The notes beneath the pieces were generated by a model, which saw only the letters and a list, made by a program, of their open reading frames with translations, ran no database searches and was not told where the DNA came from. Made by a program: the position numbers and the translations under genes. A stretch of 64,000 nucleotides of DNA from Denitratisoma oestradiolicum (lineage in GTDB: Bacteria; Pseudomonadota; Gammaproteobacteria; Burkholderiales; Rhodocyclaceae), in NCBI RefSeq assembly GCF_902813185.1, contig NZ_LR778301.1, forward strand, positions 3,886,001-3,950,000, given 5' to 3'. Each line of letters opens with the position of its first letter. Within the stretch, counting starts at the first letter, position 1. This document shows positions 25,753-34,771 of the stretch, one piece after another.

Positions 25753-26662
25753 AGTCCGGGGCATCGGCAAACAGTACGGCCCGGTGCGGGCCGTGGAGGC
25801 CGTGGACCTGGACATTCCCCGGGGCCAGTTGTTCGGCCTGATCGGCCACAACGGCGCCGGCAAGAGCACCCTGTTCAAGATGATGCTGGGGCTGCTGGCG
25901 CCCAGCAGCGGCCACATCCGCATCGACGGCGAGGCGGTGGAGGGCGCCGGCTTCCGCCAGGTGCGGCGCAAGATCGGCTACCTGCCGGAGAATCTGGCCC
26001 TCTACGACAATCTCACCGGCCTGGAGACCCTGGCCTTCTACGCCCGCCTCAAGGATGCGCCCCAGGCCCAATGCGCCACGCTGCTGGAACAAGTGGGCTT
26101 GGGGGAAGCCGGCCGACGCCGGGTCCGGGAATACTCCAAGGGCATGCGCCAGCGCCTGGGTTTCGCCCAGGCCCTGCTCGGCTCTCCGGCCCTGCTGTTC
26201 CTGGACGAGCCCACCAACGGCCTGGACCCGGAGGCGATCCGCGGCTTCTATCGCCAGTTGCGGGAACTCAGTGCCGGGGGCACCACCATCATCCTGACCT
26301 CCCACATCCTGGCGGAGATCCAGGAACGGGTGGATAGATTGGCGATCATGAAGAACGGCCGCATCCAGGCCGACGGCACGGTGCAGGCCCTGCGGGAATC
26401 GGTGAACCTGCCCCTGAGTTTCGAGGTGCGCATGGCGCCGGATCAGATCGAGCTGGCCCGGCTGGCCCTGGCCACCCTGCCCCTGGCAGTGGCGGCGGGA
26501 GAGGACGGCGTGGTGCGCTTCAGTTGCGAACGGGAAATGAAAATGAAGGCAGTGGAGGCCCTGGCCACCCTGGACGGGCGGGTACTGGACCTCCATGTCC
26601 ATGAGCCCACCCTGGAGGATGTGTTCTTCGGCTACGCGGAGGGTCGCCATGAAGCATCTTGA
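25733..26662 (+). CDS. nosF: NosF, ABC transporter ATPase
   Basis: The ATPase of the NosDFY machine. It has Walker A GHNGAGKST, signature YSKGMRQRLGFAQ, Walker B LLFLDEPTNGLDP and the switch histidine in LTSHILAE. The TTG at 25733 is preferred because GGAGG stands 7 nt before it; an in-frame ATG at 25715 would add six residues but lacks a ribosome-binding site. Both overlap the end of nosD. The gene overlaps nosY by 14 nt, so NosF and NosY are made together. Confidence 0.93.
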   Translation: MANNIVEVRGIGKQYGPVRAVEAVDLDIPRGQLFGLIGHNGAGKSTLFKMMLGLLAPSSGHIRIDGEAVEGAGFRQVRRKIGYLPENLALYDNLTGLETLAFYARLKDAPQAQCATLLEQVGLGEAGRRRVREYSKGMRQRLGFAQALLGSPALLFLDEPTNGLDPEAIRGFYRQLRELSAGGTTIILTSHILAEIQERVDRLAIMKNGRIQADGTVQALRESVNLPLSFEVRMAPDQIELARLALATLPLAVAAGEDGVVRFSCEREMKMKAVEALATLDGRVLDLHVHEPTLEDVFFGYAEGRHEAS

Positions 26663-27473
26663 ACTTCGGCTGATCGCCACCCTGGCGGGCAAGGAATTCC
26701 GCGACCGGCTGCGCAACCGCTGGGTGCTGGCGGTGGCCCTGGTGTTCGCCGTGTTCGCCCTGGTGATCGCCTATTTCGGCGCGGCCCAGCAGGGGGCGGC
26801 GGGCTTTCGCTCCATCGAGCTGACCATCGCCTCCCTGGTCAGTCTGGTGATCTATCTGATTCCCCTGATCGCCCTGCTGCTGGGCTTCGACGCCATTGTC
26901 GGCGAACGGGAGCGAGGCTCCCTGGACCTCTTGCTGTCCATGCCCATCACCCGCCTGGAACTGCTCTTGGGCAAGTACCTGGGCCTGGCCGGCGCCCTGG
27001 CCCTTTCCACCCTGGCGGGCTTCGGCCTGGCGGGCCTGTTGATCTCCTATCATCTGGACCTTGCCGGCCTGTTCCATTACGCCGGCTTCATGTTGAGTTC
27101 CCTGTTGCTGGGCCTGGCCTTTCTCAGCCTGGCGGTGATGCTCTCGGTCTTCGCCGTCGACCGCACCCGGGCCTCGGGCCTGGCCATCGCCCTGTGGTTC
27201 TTTTTTGTCCTGATCTTCGATCTGCTGCTGCTGGGGGGTCTGGTGGCCAGCGGCGGCCAGTACGGCGGAGAAATCTTTCCCTATCTGCTGCTGCTCAATC
27301 CCGCCGACATCTATCGGGTGCTCAATGTGTTCAGCATGGAGGAGGTGCGCACCCTCTACGGCCTGTCCACCGTCTTTCCCGGCGCCCTGGCCAACCCCTG
27401 GCTGCTGGGCGGCCTGATGGGACTGTGGATCGCGGCGCCCCTGTCCATCGCCTACTGGAGGTTCCGTCCGTGA
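26649..27473 (+). CDS. nosY: NosY, ABC-2-type membrane permease
   Basis: A 274-residue membrane protein with about six hydrophobic segments and the family's IVGERERGSLDLLLSMPITRLELLLGKYLG loop (ERGSLDLLLSMPITR visible). It is the membrane partner of NosF. GGAGGG lies 5 nt before the ATG at 26649, inside the end of nosF. Its stop overlaps the GTG start of nosL. Confidence 0.94.
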   Translation: MKHLELRLIATLAGKEFRDRLRNRWVLAVALVFAVFALVIAYFGAAQQGAAGFRSIELTIASLVSLVIYLIPLIALLLGFDAIVGERERGSLDLLLSMPITRLELLLGKYLGLAGALALSTLAGFGLAGLLISYHLDLAGLFHYAGFMLSSLLLGLAFLSLAVMLSVFAVDRTRASGLAIALWFFFVLIFDLLLLGGLVASGGQYGGEIFPYLLLLNPADIYRVLNVFSMEEVRTLYGLSTVFPGALANPWLLGGLMGLWIAAPLSIAYWRFRP

Positions 27474-27976
27474 TACCCAATCGCTATTCGCTGTTCCTGA
27501 TCTTCGCCTTGCTGGCGGGCTGTAGCCCCCAGGGCGGGGGCGGCACCCAGGCCCTGGATTTCAGCCAGGACACCGCCTGCGCCCTGGACGGCATGGTGCT
27601 GGCCGAGTTCCCCGGCCCCAAGGGCCAGATCCACTATGAAGGGGCGTCCCCCGAATTTTTCTGCGACACCGTGGAGGTGCTGGCGGCCCTGCTCCAGCCC
27701 GAACAGGCACGCAAGGTGAAGGCGGCCTATGTGCAGGACATGGGGACAACGGATTGGGAAAAACCCCGGGGCCACTGGGTCGAGGCCCGCCAGGCTTTTT
27801 ACGTCAAGGACAGCAGCTTGCGCGGTGCCATGGGGCCTACCCTGGTCAGCTTCGCCAGCGAGGCGGCGGCGAAGGCCTTTGTCGCCAAGCAGGGCGGCAC
27901 CGTGCTGCGCTTTGCCCAAGTGACGCCGGACATGGTGCACCTGGACGGCGGTGCCTTGCACGACAAGGGGATGTGA
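27470..27976 (+). CDS. nosL: NosL, copper-chaperone lipoprotein
   Basis: A 168-residue lipoprotein. The signal SLFLIFALLAGC ends in a lipobox cysteine. TACALDGMVLAEFPGPKGQI is the NosL Cu(I)-binding region, and the C-terminal half (AFYVKDSS, GPTLVSFASEAAAKAF) is the MerB/NosL fold. It delivers copper for NosZ maturation. The GTG start at 27470 overlaps the nosY stop and has TGGAGG 8 nt upstream. It closes the nos cluster and converges on the efflux operon. Confidence 0.93.
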   Translation: MIPNRYSLFLIFALLAGCSPQGGGGTQALDFSQDTACALDGMVLAEFPGPKGQIHYEGASPEFFCDTVEVLAALLQPEQARKVKAAYVQDMGTTDWEKPRGHWVEARQAFYVKDSSLRGAMGPTLVSFASEAAAKAFVAKQGGTVLRFAQVTPDMVHLDGGALHDKGM

Positions 27977-28010
27977 GCGCTGTCTTGTCAGGCTGGCGCT
28001 TCGGCGCTGT

Positions 28011-29426
28011 TCAGCGTGGCGGCGGGTTTTCCTGCCAGCCGCCCCCCAGGGCCTTGAACAGATTCACCGCCGCGGTCAGCCGGGCCTGGCGGGTGCCGGC
28101 GTGGGCCTGGCGGGCTTCGTCCTCGGCCCTTTGCGCTTCCAGGACCTGGGCGTAGGCGGAATACCCCGCCTCATGACGAACACGCATCAACTGTAGCGCC
28201 TTGCGGGCGGAACTCAGCCGGGCGGACTGGGCCTGTTCCGCCTCGGCATCTTCCCGGACCTCCACCAGGGCGTCCCGCACCTCCTTGAAGGCGCTATGGA
28301 CGGCTTTCTGGTAGTCCGCGGTGGCCTGGCGCTGACGGGCCGTGGCCTGGTCCACCTGAGCCGAATGGCGGCCCGAATCCAGCAAGGGCATGGTCAGGCC
28401 CAGGGCCAGGGAGCCGGTGCCCGAGGCGGTGGAGAACAGGCTGTTCAAGGCCTTGCTTTCGCTGCCCAGGCTGCCGGTGAGGGACAGGGTGGGGAACAGG
28501 GCGGCCTTCACCACGCCGATCTGGGCATTGGCGGCGATCAGGGCCTCCTCGGCCTGGCGCACATCGGGCCGTGCCTCCAGCAGGCTGGAGGGCAGTCCGG
28601 GGGGCGGCAGCGGGGGCAGGGGCAGTTGCTCCAGATCGCCGGGGGCCAGGGCCAGCTCGGGCTGTCCGACCAACAGGCCCAGCTGATGCTCGACCTGCGC
28701 CCGCTGCCGGCGCAGGCTGGCGCTCTGGGCCTGGGCCGCTGCCAGGGCGTTCTCGGCCTGGTATAGCTCCAGGGGTGAAACCGCGCCGGCTTCCAGCCGG
28801 CTTTGCATGATTTTGCGGGAGGCAGACTGGCTGGCCTCGCTGTCGGCGGCGGCCACCACCTGGACATCCAGGGCCCGCAGGCTCAGATAGCGGGTGCTAA
28901 CCTGGGCGGCAATGGAAAGCCGCACCGTGTCCCGGGCGTAGCGTCCGGCCAGGGCCTGGGCCCGGGAGGCTTCATCAGCCCGGCGCAGGCGGCCCCAGAC
29001 ATCCAGCTCGAAGGTCGTGGTGAGGGCAGCCTTGCGATTGTCCCGCAGCACCGGCGTGCCCGGTGGCATCGGAGTGGCAGTGGCGGTGCTGGCACGGGTG
29101 CGGCTGGCGCCGGCCTCCAGCTTCACTTCCGGAATCAGGGCGGCACCGGTTTCGCGCATCGCTGCGTCGGCTTCCTCCATGCGCGCCACGGCAGCCAGCA
29201 GATCGGCGTTGCCGCCCAGGGCCTGTTCCACCAGCCGGTCCAGCACGGGGTCGCCGAACAGTTTCCACCACTGGGATGCCACCGGAACGGCGGTCTGGTT
29301 CGACGTTTGGTCGTAGCGGATCGGCAGGGTGGAGGCACTGGCAGGACGCTGGTAATCGGGGCCGATGGCGCAGCCCCCCAGGAGAGCTGCGCCAGCAGCG
29401 GCGATGAGGATTCCATTCAGGTTCAT
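28011..29426 (-). CDS. RND efflux outer-membrane factor, NodT/OprM family lipoprotein
   Basis: A 471-residue TolC-like channel with a lipoprotein signal (AAAGAALLGGC), then GPDYQRP at the mature N-terminus. Two repeats of long amphipathic helices follow, including RPDVRQAEEALIAANAQIG and RVRHEAGYSAYAQVLEAQRA. It forms the outer-membrane exit duct of the pump encoded upstream. Its ATG overlaps the stop of the RND gene as ATGA. The start at 29426 follows AGGGGA. It is the last gene of the three-gene efflux operon. Confidence 0.92.
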   Translation of the reverse strand: MNLNGILIAAAGAALLGGCAIGPDYQRPASASTLPIRYDQTSNQTAVPVASQWWKLFGDPVLDRLVEQALGGNADLLAAVARMEEADAAMRETGAALIPEVKLEAGASRTRASTATATPMPPGTPVLRDNRKAALTTTFELDVWGRLRRADEASRAQALAGRYARDTVRLSIAAQVSTRYLSLRALDVQVVAAADSEASQSASRKIMQSRLEAGAVSPLELYQAENALAAAQAQSASLRRQRAQVEHQLGLLVGQPELALAPGDLEQLPLPPLPPPGLPSSLLEARPDVRQAEEALIAANAQIGVVKAALFPTLSLTGSLGSESKALNSLFSTASGTGSLALGLTMPLLDSGRHSAQVDQATARQRQATADYQKAVHSAFKEVRDALVEVREDAEAEQAQSARLSSARKALQLMRVRHEAGYSAYAQVLEAQRAEDEARQAHAGTRQARLTAAVNLFKALGGGWQENPPPR

Positions 29427-32400
29427 GCTTCGTCCCCTGAGTCGGTGGCGTGAGCATGGCCGGCGGGAATCACCTGTTTGCCCCGTTCCAGCCACTTGAA
29501 GAACAGGGGCACGAACAGGATGGCGACGAAGGTGGCCACCAACATGCCGCCAACGACCCCGGTGCCCATGGAACGCCGTGCCGCCGCGCCGGCGCCGCTG
29601 GAAATGGCCAGGGGCAGCACCCCCAGGATGAAGGCCAGGGAGGTCATGATGATGGGGCGGAAGCGCAGGCGGGCGGCCTCCAGGGCCGCCGCCACGGTAT
29701 CCATGCCCTCGGCCCGTTTCTGGGCGGCGAATTCGACGATCAGGATGGCGTTCTTGGCCGCCAGTCCGATCAGCACCACCAGGCCGATCTGGAAGTAGAT
29801 GTCATTGGCCATGCCCCGCATCAGGATGGCCAGGAGCGCCCCGACCAGGGCGAAGGGCACGGCCATGATCACCGCCAGGGGCAGGGACCATTTCTCGTAC
29901 TGGGCCGCCAGGATCAGGAACACCATGACGATGGCGAAGACGAAGGCCTGCACTGAAGAACCGCCGGAATACTTTTCCTGCAGGGCCTGGCCGGTCCAGG
30001 CCAGGGTATAGCCCTCGGGCAGGGTCTCCCGGGCCACTTCCTCGACGACGCTGATGGCCGTACCGGAACTGAGACCGGGCGCTGCGCCGCCCATGATCTT
30101 GGCCGCCAGGAAGCCGTTGTAGCGTTCCAACTGCTCGGGACCGACAATGCGGCGGACCTTGATCACCGCGCCCAGGGGAATCATGGTCTGGGTCGTGGCG
30201 CTGCGCACATAGACCTTGGTCAGATCCTCGGGGCGGCTGCGGTAATGGCTCTCGGCCTGCAACTGCACCTTGTAAACCTTGCCGACCCGGTTGAAGTCAT
30301 TGACGTAGAGTTCCCCCATGGTGCTTTGCAGGGTCTCGTAAATGGCGGGGACGGGGATCCCCATGGCCAGGGCCTTGGCTTCATCCACTTCCACATGGAG
30401 CTGGGGCACGTTGGCGCGGAAGAAGGTATTGATCTGGGCCAGTTCGGGCCGGGCCCGCAGGGCCTGAACAAACTGCTCCAACACCTCGGACAGCTTCGCC
30501 GGATCAGCGTCGGCCCGGTTCTGCAGATAGGCCTCGAAGCCCCCTGCGCTGCCCAACCCCATGATGGGGGGAGGATTGAAGGTGAGACCAATGCCATCGG
30601 GCAGCGTCATGCCATAACCCATGAACAGCCCCGTCAGCTCCTGGGCGCTCTGGCTGCGCTGGGACCAGGGCTTGAGCTCGATGATCATGGTGGCATTGTT
30701 CGACTGGTTGGCACCGCCGATCAGGTCGACGCCACGGATGACGCCGGTGTATTCGACGCCCGGATTGGCGGCGACCATGTTGCGCAAGCGTTCTCCGGCC
30801 TCGGCGGTACGCTGGAGGGAGGCCCCATCCGGCAGCCTGATGGCAGCAACCAGCCGGCCCATGTCCTCAGACGGCACGAACCCTCCCGGGACGATCTTCA
30901 GCAAGGCCGCCACAACAACCAGCACACCGACAAACAGCAGCAGGGCCAGTCGGCCATGGGCGAGGATGCGGCCCACGGTGGTGGTGTAGAAATTAGTGAA
31001 GCGGTTGAAAGCCCGGTTGAAGGGCCGGAACAGGGGCGCCTCCTCATGGATGGGCTTCAGCAGCAGGGCGCACAGGGCCGGCGTCAGGGTCAGGGCAACG
31101 ATCCCGGAAATGACCACGGACACCGCCACCGTCACCGCGAACTGCTGGTAGAGCTTGCCGGAAATGCCGCCGAGGAAGGCCACCGGGATGAACACGGCGC
31201 AAAGCACCAGTACGATGGCCACCACCGCACCAGAAACCTCCCGCATGGATTCCACCGCCGCCGCATAGGGGCTGAGTTTTTCTTCCGACATCAGGCGCTC
31301 GACGTTTTCCAGCACCACGATGGCATCGTCCACCACGATGCCGATGGCCAGCACCATGGCAAACAATGTCAGGGTGTTGATGGAAAAACCGAACAACCAG
31401 AGGCCGGCGAAAGTGCCGATCAGGGACACCGGCACCGCCACCATCGGGATCAGTGTGGCGCGCCAGTTTTGCAGGAACAGGAACACCACGCCCACCACCA
31501 GCAAGGCTGACTCCAGGAGGGTCAACACCACTTCGTGGATGGATTCGCTGATGAACAGGGTTGAGTCCGATGGAATATCGTAATCCACCCCTTCCGGGAA
31601 TTGCCGGGACAGCTCCCGAAGCTTGCCGCGCACGGCCTTGGCCACTTCCAGGGCATTGGCGCCGGATTGCAGATATACCGCCATGCCCACCACCGGCTTG
31701 CCGTGGAAGGCGACGTCGTAGACGTAACTGGCGGAACCCAGCTCCACCCGGGCCACATCCCGCAAACGCAACATGCCCCCGGGTCCGTCGGCCCGGATCA
31801 CGATGTTGCCGAACTCCTCGGGGCTGGACAGCCGGCCCCGGGCCGTGACCGTGTAAACCAGCATCTGATCCTTGGAGACAGGCTCCTGGCCGATCTTGCC
31901 GGCGGCATTCTGGCTGTTCTGGGTCCTGATGGCAGTCGCGATGTCGCTGGTGGTGACGCCCAGTTGGGCCATGCGATCGGGGCGCAGCCAGACCCGCATC
32001 GAGTAGTCCTTGGCACCCAGGATCACGGCATCGCCCACGCCATGGAGACGCTTGACCTCCTCCAGCACATTCAAAGAAATGTAGTTGGAGAGGAACAGGG
32101 AATCGTAGCGTTTGTCCTCGGAGAAGAAGATGTTGATCATCAGGATGTCAGGGGAGCGCTTCTGCACCACCACCCCGTTGCGTCGCACTTCCTCCGGCAA
32201 GTGGGGCTCGGCGAGCTTGACCCGGTTGTTGACGTTGACCGCGGCGATCTCCGCATCGGTGCCCGCTTCGAAGGTGGCATTGATGTTGAGAGTGCCGCTG
32301 GAAGCCGAGGAGGAGCTGTAGTAGAGCAGGCCTGGTATTCCGTTCAGCTGGTCCTCAATGGGCGCCGCCACGGTCTTGGACACGGTGTCCGCCGAGGCGC

Positions 32401-32551
32401 CCGGGTAGCTGGCGCTGATGAATATCGAGGGGGGCGCGATTTCCGGATACTGGGCGATGGGCAGGCCTCGGGAGGCGACCAGGCCGGCGATGACGATGAC
32501 GATGGAAATGACCGCGGAGAAAATGGGCCGCCGGATGAAGAAGCTGGACAT
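29423..32551 (-). CDS. RND multidrug efflux permease, HAE1/AcrB type
   Basis: A 1,042-residue inner-membrane transporter that drives drug export with protons. It has the 12-helix double-repeat plan, IDDAIVVLENVERLMSE in the fourth helix (proton-relay Asp pair GIVVDDAIVV) and FFIRRPIFSAVISI at the start. C-terminal NAILIVEFA and RFRPIIMTS are typical. Length equals that of AcrB/MexB. It follows the adaptor gene by 11 bp. The substrate range cannot be read from sequence. Confidence 0.95.
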   Translation of the reverse strand: MSSFFIRRPIFSAVISIVIVIAGLVASRGLPIAQYPEIAPPSIFISASYPGASADTVSKTVAAPIEDQLNGIPGLLYYSSSSASSGTLNINATFEAGTDAEIAAVNVNNRVKLAEPHLPEEVRRNGVVVQKRSPDILMINIFFSEDKRYDSLFLSNYISLNVLEEVKRLHGVGDAVILGAKDYSMRVWLRPDRMAQLGVTTSDIATAIRTQNSQNAAGKIGQEPVSKDQMLVYTVTARGRLSSPEEFGNIVIRADGPGGMLRLRDVARVELGSASYVYDVAFHGKPVVGMAVYLQSGANALEVAKAVRGKLRELSRQFPEGVDYDIPSDSTLFISESIHEVVLTLLESALLVVGVVFLFLQNWRATLIPMVAVPVSLIGTFAGLWLFGFSINTLTLFAMVLAIGIVVDDAIVVLENVERLMSEEKLSPYAAAVESMREVSGAVVAIVLVLCAVFIPVAFLGGISGKLYQQFAVTVAVSVVISGIVALTLTPALCALLLKPIHEEAPLFRPFNRAFNRFTNFYTTTVGRILAHGRLALLLFVGVLVVVAALLKIVPGGFVPSEDMGRLVAAIRLPDGASLQRTAEAGERLRNMVAANPGVEYTGVIRGVDLIGGANQSNNATMIIELKPWSQRSQSAQELTGLFMGYGMTLPDGIGLTFNPPPIMGLGSAGGFEAYLQNRADADPAKLSEVLEQFVQALRARPELAQINTFFRANVPQLHVEVDEAKALAMGIPVPAIYETLQSTMGELYVNDFNRVGKVYKVQLQAESHYRSRPEDLTKVYVRSATTQTMIPLGAVIKVRRIVGPEQLERYNGFLAAKIMGGAAPGLSSGTAISVVEEVARETLPEGYTLAWTGQALQEKYSGGSSVQAFVFAIVMVFLILAAQYEKWSLPLAVIMAVPFALVGALLAILMRGMANDIYFQIGLVVLIGLAAKNAILIVEFAAQKRAEGMDTVAAALEAARLRFRPIIMTSLAFILGVLPLAISSGAGAAARRSMGTGVVGGMLVATFVAILFVPLFFKWLERGKQVIPAGHAHATDSGDEA

Positions 32552-32561
32552 GGCGCTGGCC

Positions 32562-33689
32562 CTATTTCTGCGGGGCAGGGGAAGTCGGGGTGGCGTTGCC
32601 GGGCGCTTCCGGTGGATGGGGCTTTACCGGCGCATTGGGACGCAGCTTGAGGATGTTGTCCACGATCACCTGGTCGCCCGCCTTGAGTCCCCCCAGGATC
32701 ACCCAATCCCGACCATGCCAGTCGCCCGTCTGAACGGGGCGGGGCTCCACCTTGTTCTCGGCATTGGCCACCATGACCAGGGTGCCCTGGGCGGCCTGGA
32801 CCACGGCGGCCTGGGGCACCAGGAACACGCCATCCCGGGTTCCCGTGGCGAGCCTTACCCGCACGAACTGCCCGGGGAGCAGAAGGCCATCCGGATTGTC
32901 GAACTCGGCCCGCATCTGTCGGGTACCCAGCACCGGGTCCATCTGGGCCGAGAGGAAGTTGATGCGCCCCTTGTGGGGATGGACGCTGCCATCAGGCAGC
33001 ACCAGTTCCACGCTGGCGACAGACTTGGCGATCAGCCGGCCACCGGGGATGCGGGCGATGTCGCTGTCGGACAGGCCGAAGCGCACCCAGAGGGGATTGA
33101 TCTGGTGCAAGGAGGTCAGCAGGCTATCGTTGCCGGTGCCGATCAGGTTGCCTTCGGACTTCACCGCCCGCCCGGCGATGCCGGCTTCCGGGGCCGTCAC
33201 CGTGGTGTAGGACAGGTTCAGTTCGGCCTGGCGCAGGGCGGCCTGGGCGATGGCCTGATTCGAAGTCGCATCCTCGTATTCCTTGCGACTGACGGCCTGT
33301 TGCTCGAGCAGACCCTTGAGCCGGTTGGCTTCCCGGGTTGCCTGCTCGGACTTGGCCTTGGCCTCGGCCAGGGCGATCTCATAGGGGGCACGGTCGATCT
33401 GGAACAGGGGCTGACCAACCCGTACTGCTGAGCCTTCCTGATACAGGTGCTTGACCAACAGGCCGCCGACCCGGGCTCGCACCTCCACTTCCCGGGAGCC
33501 TTCGGTCTGGCCGGTCACTTCGAGCGTAACGGGCACGCGGGTGGACTGGACCGCCAGCACCGTCACCGGCAGGGCCTGCATGGGCCCCTGAGGTGACTTG
33601 GGCTCGGGACGGGAGCAGGCGCTGACGAGCAGACAAAACAACAGGGCGGACAGGCCGGCGACAGGCTGGCGAATGTTGGGGGCGAACAT
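32562..33689 (-). CDS. RND periplasmic adaptor (membrane fusion protein)
   Basis: A 375-residue lipoprotein adaptor of the AcrA/MexA type. Its signal ends LLFCLLVSAC. It has a barrel-lipoyl segment (VRARVGGLLVKHLYQEGSAV), a coiled-coil hairpin and a second lipoyl half (YTTVTAPEAGIAGRAVKSEG). GGAAG precedes the ATG at 33689. It is the first gene of the efflux operon and is divergent from the TetR gene, 101 bp apart. Confidence 0.92.
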   Translation of the reverse strand: MFAPNIRQPVAGLSALLFCLLVSACSRPEPKSPQGPMQALPVTVLAVQSTRVPVTLEVTGQTEGSREVEVRARVGGLLVKHLYQEGSAVRVGQPLFQIDRAPYEIALAEAKAKSEQATREANRLKGLLEQQAVSRKEYEDATSNQAIAQAALRQAELNLSYTTVTAPEAGIAGRAVKSEGNLIGTGNDSLLTSLHQINPLWVRFGLSDSDIARIPGGRLIAKSVASVELVLPDGSVHPHKGRINFLSAQMDPVLGTRQMRAEFDNPDGLLLPGQFVRVRLATGTRDGVFLVPQAAVVQAAQGTLVMVANAENKVEPRPVQTGDWHGRDWVILGGLKAGDQVIVDNILKLRPNAPVKPHPPEAPGNATPTSPAPQK

Positions 33690-33725
33690 GGCGGATTCTT
33701 CCGATCGGATTTTCAGCACATTATA

Positions 33726-33745
33726 TACATCCGTGTTTGTATGTA
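33726..33745. promoter_or_regulatory. AcrR/TtgR-like operator
   Basis: TACAT (33726-33730) and ATGTA (33741-33745) are inverted around 10 bp, within AT-rich sequence between the divergent adaptor and TetR genes. The E. coli AcrR operator has the same TACAT...ATGTA outline. The local TATATACAT could also be a -10 region of the efflux promoter. Confidence 0.6.
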
Positions 33746-33790
33746 AAATGGCGAAATGTAACGGCTGGTTGCCTGGTTTATGGAGAAGGA

Positions 33791-34423
33791 ATGGCACGCA
33801 AGACCAAGGAGGAAGCGGAACATACCCGCGACCGGATCATCGACGCGGCCCAGCGGGTATTCCACGATCGGGGCGTGAGTCGCAGCAGCCTGGAAAAGGT
33901 AGCCCAGGCGGCCGGCGTGACCCGGGGTGCGGTGTACTGGCATTTCGCCAACAAGACAGAACTGTTCTTCGCCATGCGGGAGCGCATGTCCCTGGACCTG
34001 TTCGCCCGCACCGAAGCCCTGCTCTTGTCGGAAACCATTGCCGATCCCCTGGATGCCATGGAAGCGGCGATGAAGGAGTTCTTCCGGATACTGGAGGAGC
34101 GTCAGGACGTACGTCAGGTATTCGAAATCATCTTCCTGCGCTGCGAATACGTGGATGAGTTCGCCCGGGTGCAGGAGGAACTCAAGAAGCCGGCCTACGA
34201 CTTTCTCGACAAGGTGAACGCGGTCTATCGACGAGCCGCGGCCCAGGGCACCCTGCGCGCCGGCCTGGCACCGGAACGGGCGGCGCGGGATACCTGGATC
34301 TTCATGGGCGGGCTGATCCACCACATCGTCGAGAGTCCCTGTCGCGAGGGTTGGCTGGAATGCACCGGCGAACTCGTTGCCAATCACGTCGCCTTGCGCC
34401 GCAACCCGGCGACGGCCCGCTGA
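33791..34423 (+). CDS. TetR/AcrR-family repressor of the efflux operon
   Basis: A 210-residue TetR regulator. It starts MARKTKEEAEHTRDRIIDAA, with the helix-turn-helix SSLEKVAQAAGVTRGAVYWH typical of AcrR/TtgR/MtrR. The C-terminal half is the ligand-binding helical domain. GGAGAAGG precedes the ATG. It is divergent from the efflux operon with an AcrR-like dyad in the gap, so it probably represses the pump and itself until a drug binds. Confidence 0.9.
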   Translation: MARKTKEEAEHTRDRIIDAAQRVFHDRGVSRSSLEKVAQAAGVTRGAVYWHFANKTELFFAMRERMSLDLFARTEALLLSETIADPLDAMEAAMKEFFRILEERQDVRQVFEIIFLRCEYVDEFARVQEELKKPAYDFLDKVNAVYRRAAAQGTLRAGLAPERAARDTWIFMGGLIHHIVESPCREGWLECTGELVANHVALRRNPATAR

Positions 34424-34438
34424 ATTCCTGCCCGGTCG

Positions 34439-34771
34439 TCAGACGCCCCAGACCACGGGTTTCTTCCCCTTCTCCGCCCACTCCAGCAACTCCAGCAGGG
34501 GCGCGCCCCGCTGACTAAGACTGACGAAGGGTCGCTGGCTGCCATTGGGAGTCTTTTCCTCGGCCGGCCGCTCCTCTTCCGCCACGCCCTGCCAGCGCGC
34601 CTTGTCGGCGGCAATGGCGGCCCGCAAACGGGCAATCGCCTCGGGCAACTGCTCCACGGTGACGATGCCCTTTTCACCGGGTTCCTTGCCCATGGCTTCC
34701 ATCATCTGCCGGGCCACATCGCCGAACATGATCACGTCGCCGGCGGCAGCGGATTTGAAGGTGACGATCAT
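34439..34771 (-). CDS. DUF1840 family protein
   Basis: A 110-residue protein: MIVTFKSAAAGDVIMFGDVA at the start, QMMEAMGKEPGEKGIVTVEQ in the middle, and FVSLSQRGAPLLELLEWAEK at the end, the layout of the betaproteobacterial DUF1840 family of unknown function. Soluble; no signal peptide. Its ATG overlaps the stop of the upstream hydrolase (ATGA), so the two are co-translated. Confidence 0.85.
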   Translation of the reverse strand: MIVTFKSAAAGDVIMFGDVARQMMEAMGKEPGEKGIVTVEQLPEAIARLRAAIAADKARWQGVAEEERPAEEKTPNGSQRPFVSLSQRGAPLLELLEWAEKGKKPVVWGV

